DNA of 64,000 nucleotides from Ensifer adhaerens. Its GTDB lineage: Bacteria > Pseudomonadota > Alphaproteobacteria > Rhizobiales > Rhizobiaceae. The position numbers and the translations under genes were made by a program. The DNA is taken from NCBI RefSeq assembly GCF_013283195.1, contig NZ_JABEKT010000001.1, forward strand, positions 2,018,509 to 2,082,508, written 5' to 3'. The notes beneath the pieces are model-generated. The model worked only from the letters and a program-made list of their open reading frames with translations, did not search any database and was not told where the DNA came from. This document shows, one piece after another, positions 62,842-64,000 of this stretch. Position 1 is the stretch's first letter. Each line of letters opens with the position of its first letter.

Positions 62842-63106
62842 TAGCGGACCGATCCTGTTGCGATCATTGTCAGAACGCTTGATTTCCCCGGAACGCTGGC
62901 GCACCATTTGAAACGGCCGTTTTCATTCAAGGGTGACGCGGTCCGTGAAGGCCGGGTGCCGGCAGGTCGATTGCGTCCCTGAGGAGCGTCGCGTTGACCT
63001 TGACAGCATCGGAAAGGGTATAGGTTCCATTGCCCGATTGTGCCGCACACGACAGGCCGGAACCTGCCTCGCCGACCCGGCGTCGTCGCAACGGGGAGAA
63101 GTGCGC

Positions 63107-63535
63107 ATGTCAGTAAAAGCGATACTCAATGAAAAAGGCCGGAACGTCGTGACCGTCGGTCCTCGCATGACGGTTCAACAGGCTGCAGTCCTTCTACGTG
63201 ACAATCATATCGGCGCGGTGATCATCATCGATGCGGATGATCAGATCGCCGGCATCCTGACCGAGCGCGATATCGTCGCCGCCATCGCCAAACACGGGGC
63301 AGCCTGTCTGGAGAAGCCGGTTTCGGCTGTCATGTGGCAGAACGTCTATTGCTGCACCGAGGACATGTCAGTCGATACGCTGATGGAGATGATGAGCAAG
63401 TTGCGGGCCCGTCATCTCCCAGTTGAAACCAATGGGCACCTGGCCGGCATCATTTCGATTGGCGACGTGATCAAGCATCACATCCGCGCCATGGAGCAAG
63501 AGGCCGAGCACATCAAGGCCTACATCGCCGGGTAA
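63107..63535 (+). CDS. CBS-pair protein
   Basis: The 142-residue protein (start MSVKAILNEKGRNVVTVGPR at 63107, with CGGGGAGAAG upstream) consists of two CBS repeats, about 5-65 (AVLLRDNHIGAVIIIDADDQ then IAGILTERDIVAAI) and 75-135 (HLPVETNGHLAGIISIGDVI). CBS pairs bind adenosine nucleotides such as AMP, ATP or SAM and regulate partners. There is no attached domain. An earlier in-frame ATG at 62933 adds 58 unconserved residues. Stand-alone CBS proteins of this size are common in rhizobia. Confidence 0.9.
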   Translation: MSVKAILNEKGRNVVTVGPRMTVQQAAVLLRDNHIGAVIIIDADDQIAGILTERDIVAAIAKHGAACLEKPVSAVMWQNVYCCTEDMSVDTLMEMMSKLRARHLPVETNGHLAGIISIGDVIKHHIRAMEQEAEHIKAYIAG

Positions 63536-63539
63536 TGGT

Positions 63540-63563
63540 AAAGGGCGGTTGCCGCCGCCCTTT
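63540..63563. terminator. Terminator between the CBS gene and the patatin gene
   Basis: AAAGGGCGG (63540-63548) pairs with CCGCCCTTT (63555-63563) around TTGCCG. It lies between convergent genes and can serve both strands. Confidence 0.65.
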
Positions 63564-63693
63564 CGTCACCCGCCTGCGGCATGGTCTCGAATATTCGCGC
63601 GGAGCGCCTGTTCGCGTTATGGCCTTTCGCGAAACATGCGACCGGTACGGCCATCTCTTGGGTCAACGCGAAAGCCTGGCGTCGCACCAGCCG

Positions 63694-64000
63694 TTAACGG
63701 ACGAGGACTTCCTGCATGCGGCGGATTTCGGCGAGCTTGGCCTTTGCTTCCTGATAGCCGCGATCGATCGCCTCGCCGGCGCGGTGGAATTCCGAAAGCC
63801 CGATATCGTTGAGCTTAGGATGGAGCGCGAGATCCGGCGGGTCGCCGGCAAGGCGTGCGCGCGAGATCCGATCCTGGATGATGTTGAAAGCCTGAACCAT
63901 GACGCTGGTCATGCCCATGCGCGCAGAATGGTGCGTCGGCTCCTTGGCGGGCGGCGTATCGTGGGTCTCGGAGCCGGCGTTGTGCTTGACGACGGCAGAA
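63694..64000 (-). CDS. Patatin-like phospholipase, 3' part
   Basis: The minus-strand frame stays open from the stop at 63694 to the window edge, so the gene begins outside. The visible 102 residues end in the C-terminal region of a RssA/YchK-like patatin protein: SVMVQAFNIIQDRISRARLA and GDPPDLALHPKLNDIGLSEF, then HRAGEAIDRGYQEAKAKLAE. The catalytic GxSxG and Asp are upstream and not visible. A short start at 63918 (MGMTSVMVQ) is inside the conserved region and cannot be the true start. The family comprises acyl hydrolases at the inner membrane. Confidence 0.8.
   Translation of the reverse strand, partial: SAVVKHNAGSETHDTPPAKEPTHHSARMGMTSVMVQAFNIIQDRISRARLAGDPPDLALHPKLNDIGLSEFHRAGEAIDRGYQEAKAKLAEIRRMQEVLVR

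Overview
This window is core chromosome of an alphaproteobacterium, most likely a member of the Rhizobiaceae (Ensifer/Sinorhizobium, Rhizobium or Agrobacterium type). The evidence is the GC-rich codon use, the gene order of the ribosomal and RNA polymerase superclusters, and many genes of alphaproteobacterial or rhizobial distribution (ATP12-type F1 chaperone, DUF1489, DUF599, DUF1345, transglutaminase-like cysteine peptidase, PAS_5-type protein). I see no insertion sequence, prophage, CRISPR array or clear sign of recent transfer.

Bases 1-30990 hold almost the whole information-processing supercluster on the + strand: end of rplA, rplJ-rplL, rpoB-rpoC, the str operon (rpsL-rpsG-fusA-tuf), the S10 operon (rpsJ to rpsQ), the spc operon (rplN to rplO), secY-adk, and the alpha block (rpsM, rpsK, rpoA, rplQ). 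One small acidic gene of unknown function lies reversed between rpoC and rpsL. Stem-loops followed by T-runs after rpsQ, rplO, rpsM and rplQ suggest how the cluster is split into transcripts. The rplL-rpoB spacer carries an attenuator-like hairpin and a long perfect inverted repeat.

Bases 31000-45000 are housekeeping and stress genes: a histidine phosphatase; MsrP-MsrQ for periplasmic methionine sulfoxide repair; a DegP-like protease coupled to RarA; a SugE/Gdx small multidrug resistance exporter behind a guanidine-II (mini-ykkC) riboswitch; a coupled unit of pseudouridine synthase, HAD phosphatase and ATP12; CrcB fluoride channel; the two enzymes of glutathione-dependent formaldehyde oxidation (S-formylglutathione hydrolase and class III alcohol dehydrogenase) separated by two unrelated genes; an XRE regulator and an EamA transporter.

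Bases 45000-64000 contain lipB, a tRNA-Leu(GAG), a class III adenylate cyclase with N-terminal cysteine pairs, a small lipoprotein, a degenerate peptide deformylase-like protein, an MgtE magnesium channel, a MerR regulator with a probable operator, two acyltransferase/methyltransferase-like membrane proteins, a DUF599 protein, a 33-residue membrane peptide gene with its own terminator, L-serine dehydratase, DUF1489, a D,D-carboxypeptidase with a SPOR domain, a periplasmic cysteine peptidase, a tandem PilZ protein, a PAS protein, a rhomboid protease, a CBS-pair protein and the 3' part of a patatin-like phospholipase gene.

The most interesting points are the guanidine-II riboswitch, an orphan + strand terminator with stem-loops ahead of the rhomboid gene (candidate small RNA), the deformylase-like protein that has lost two of three metal ligands, the rplL-rpoB processing hairpin, and the unannotated-size 33-codon membrane gene.
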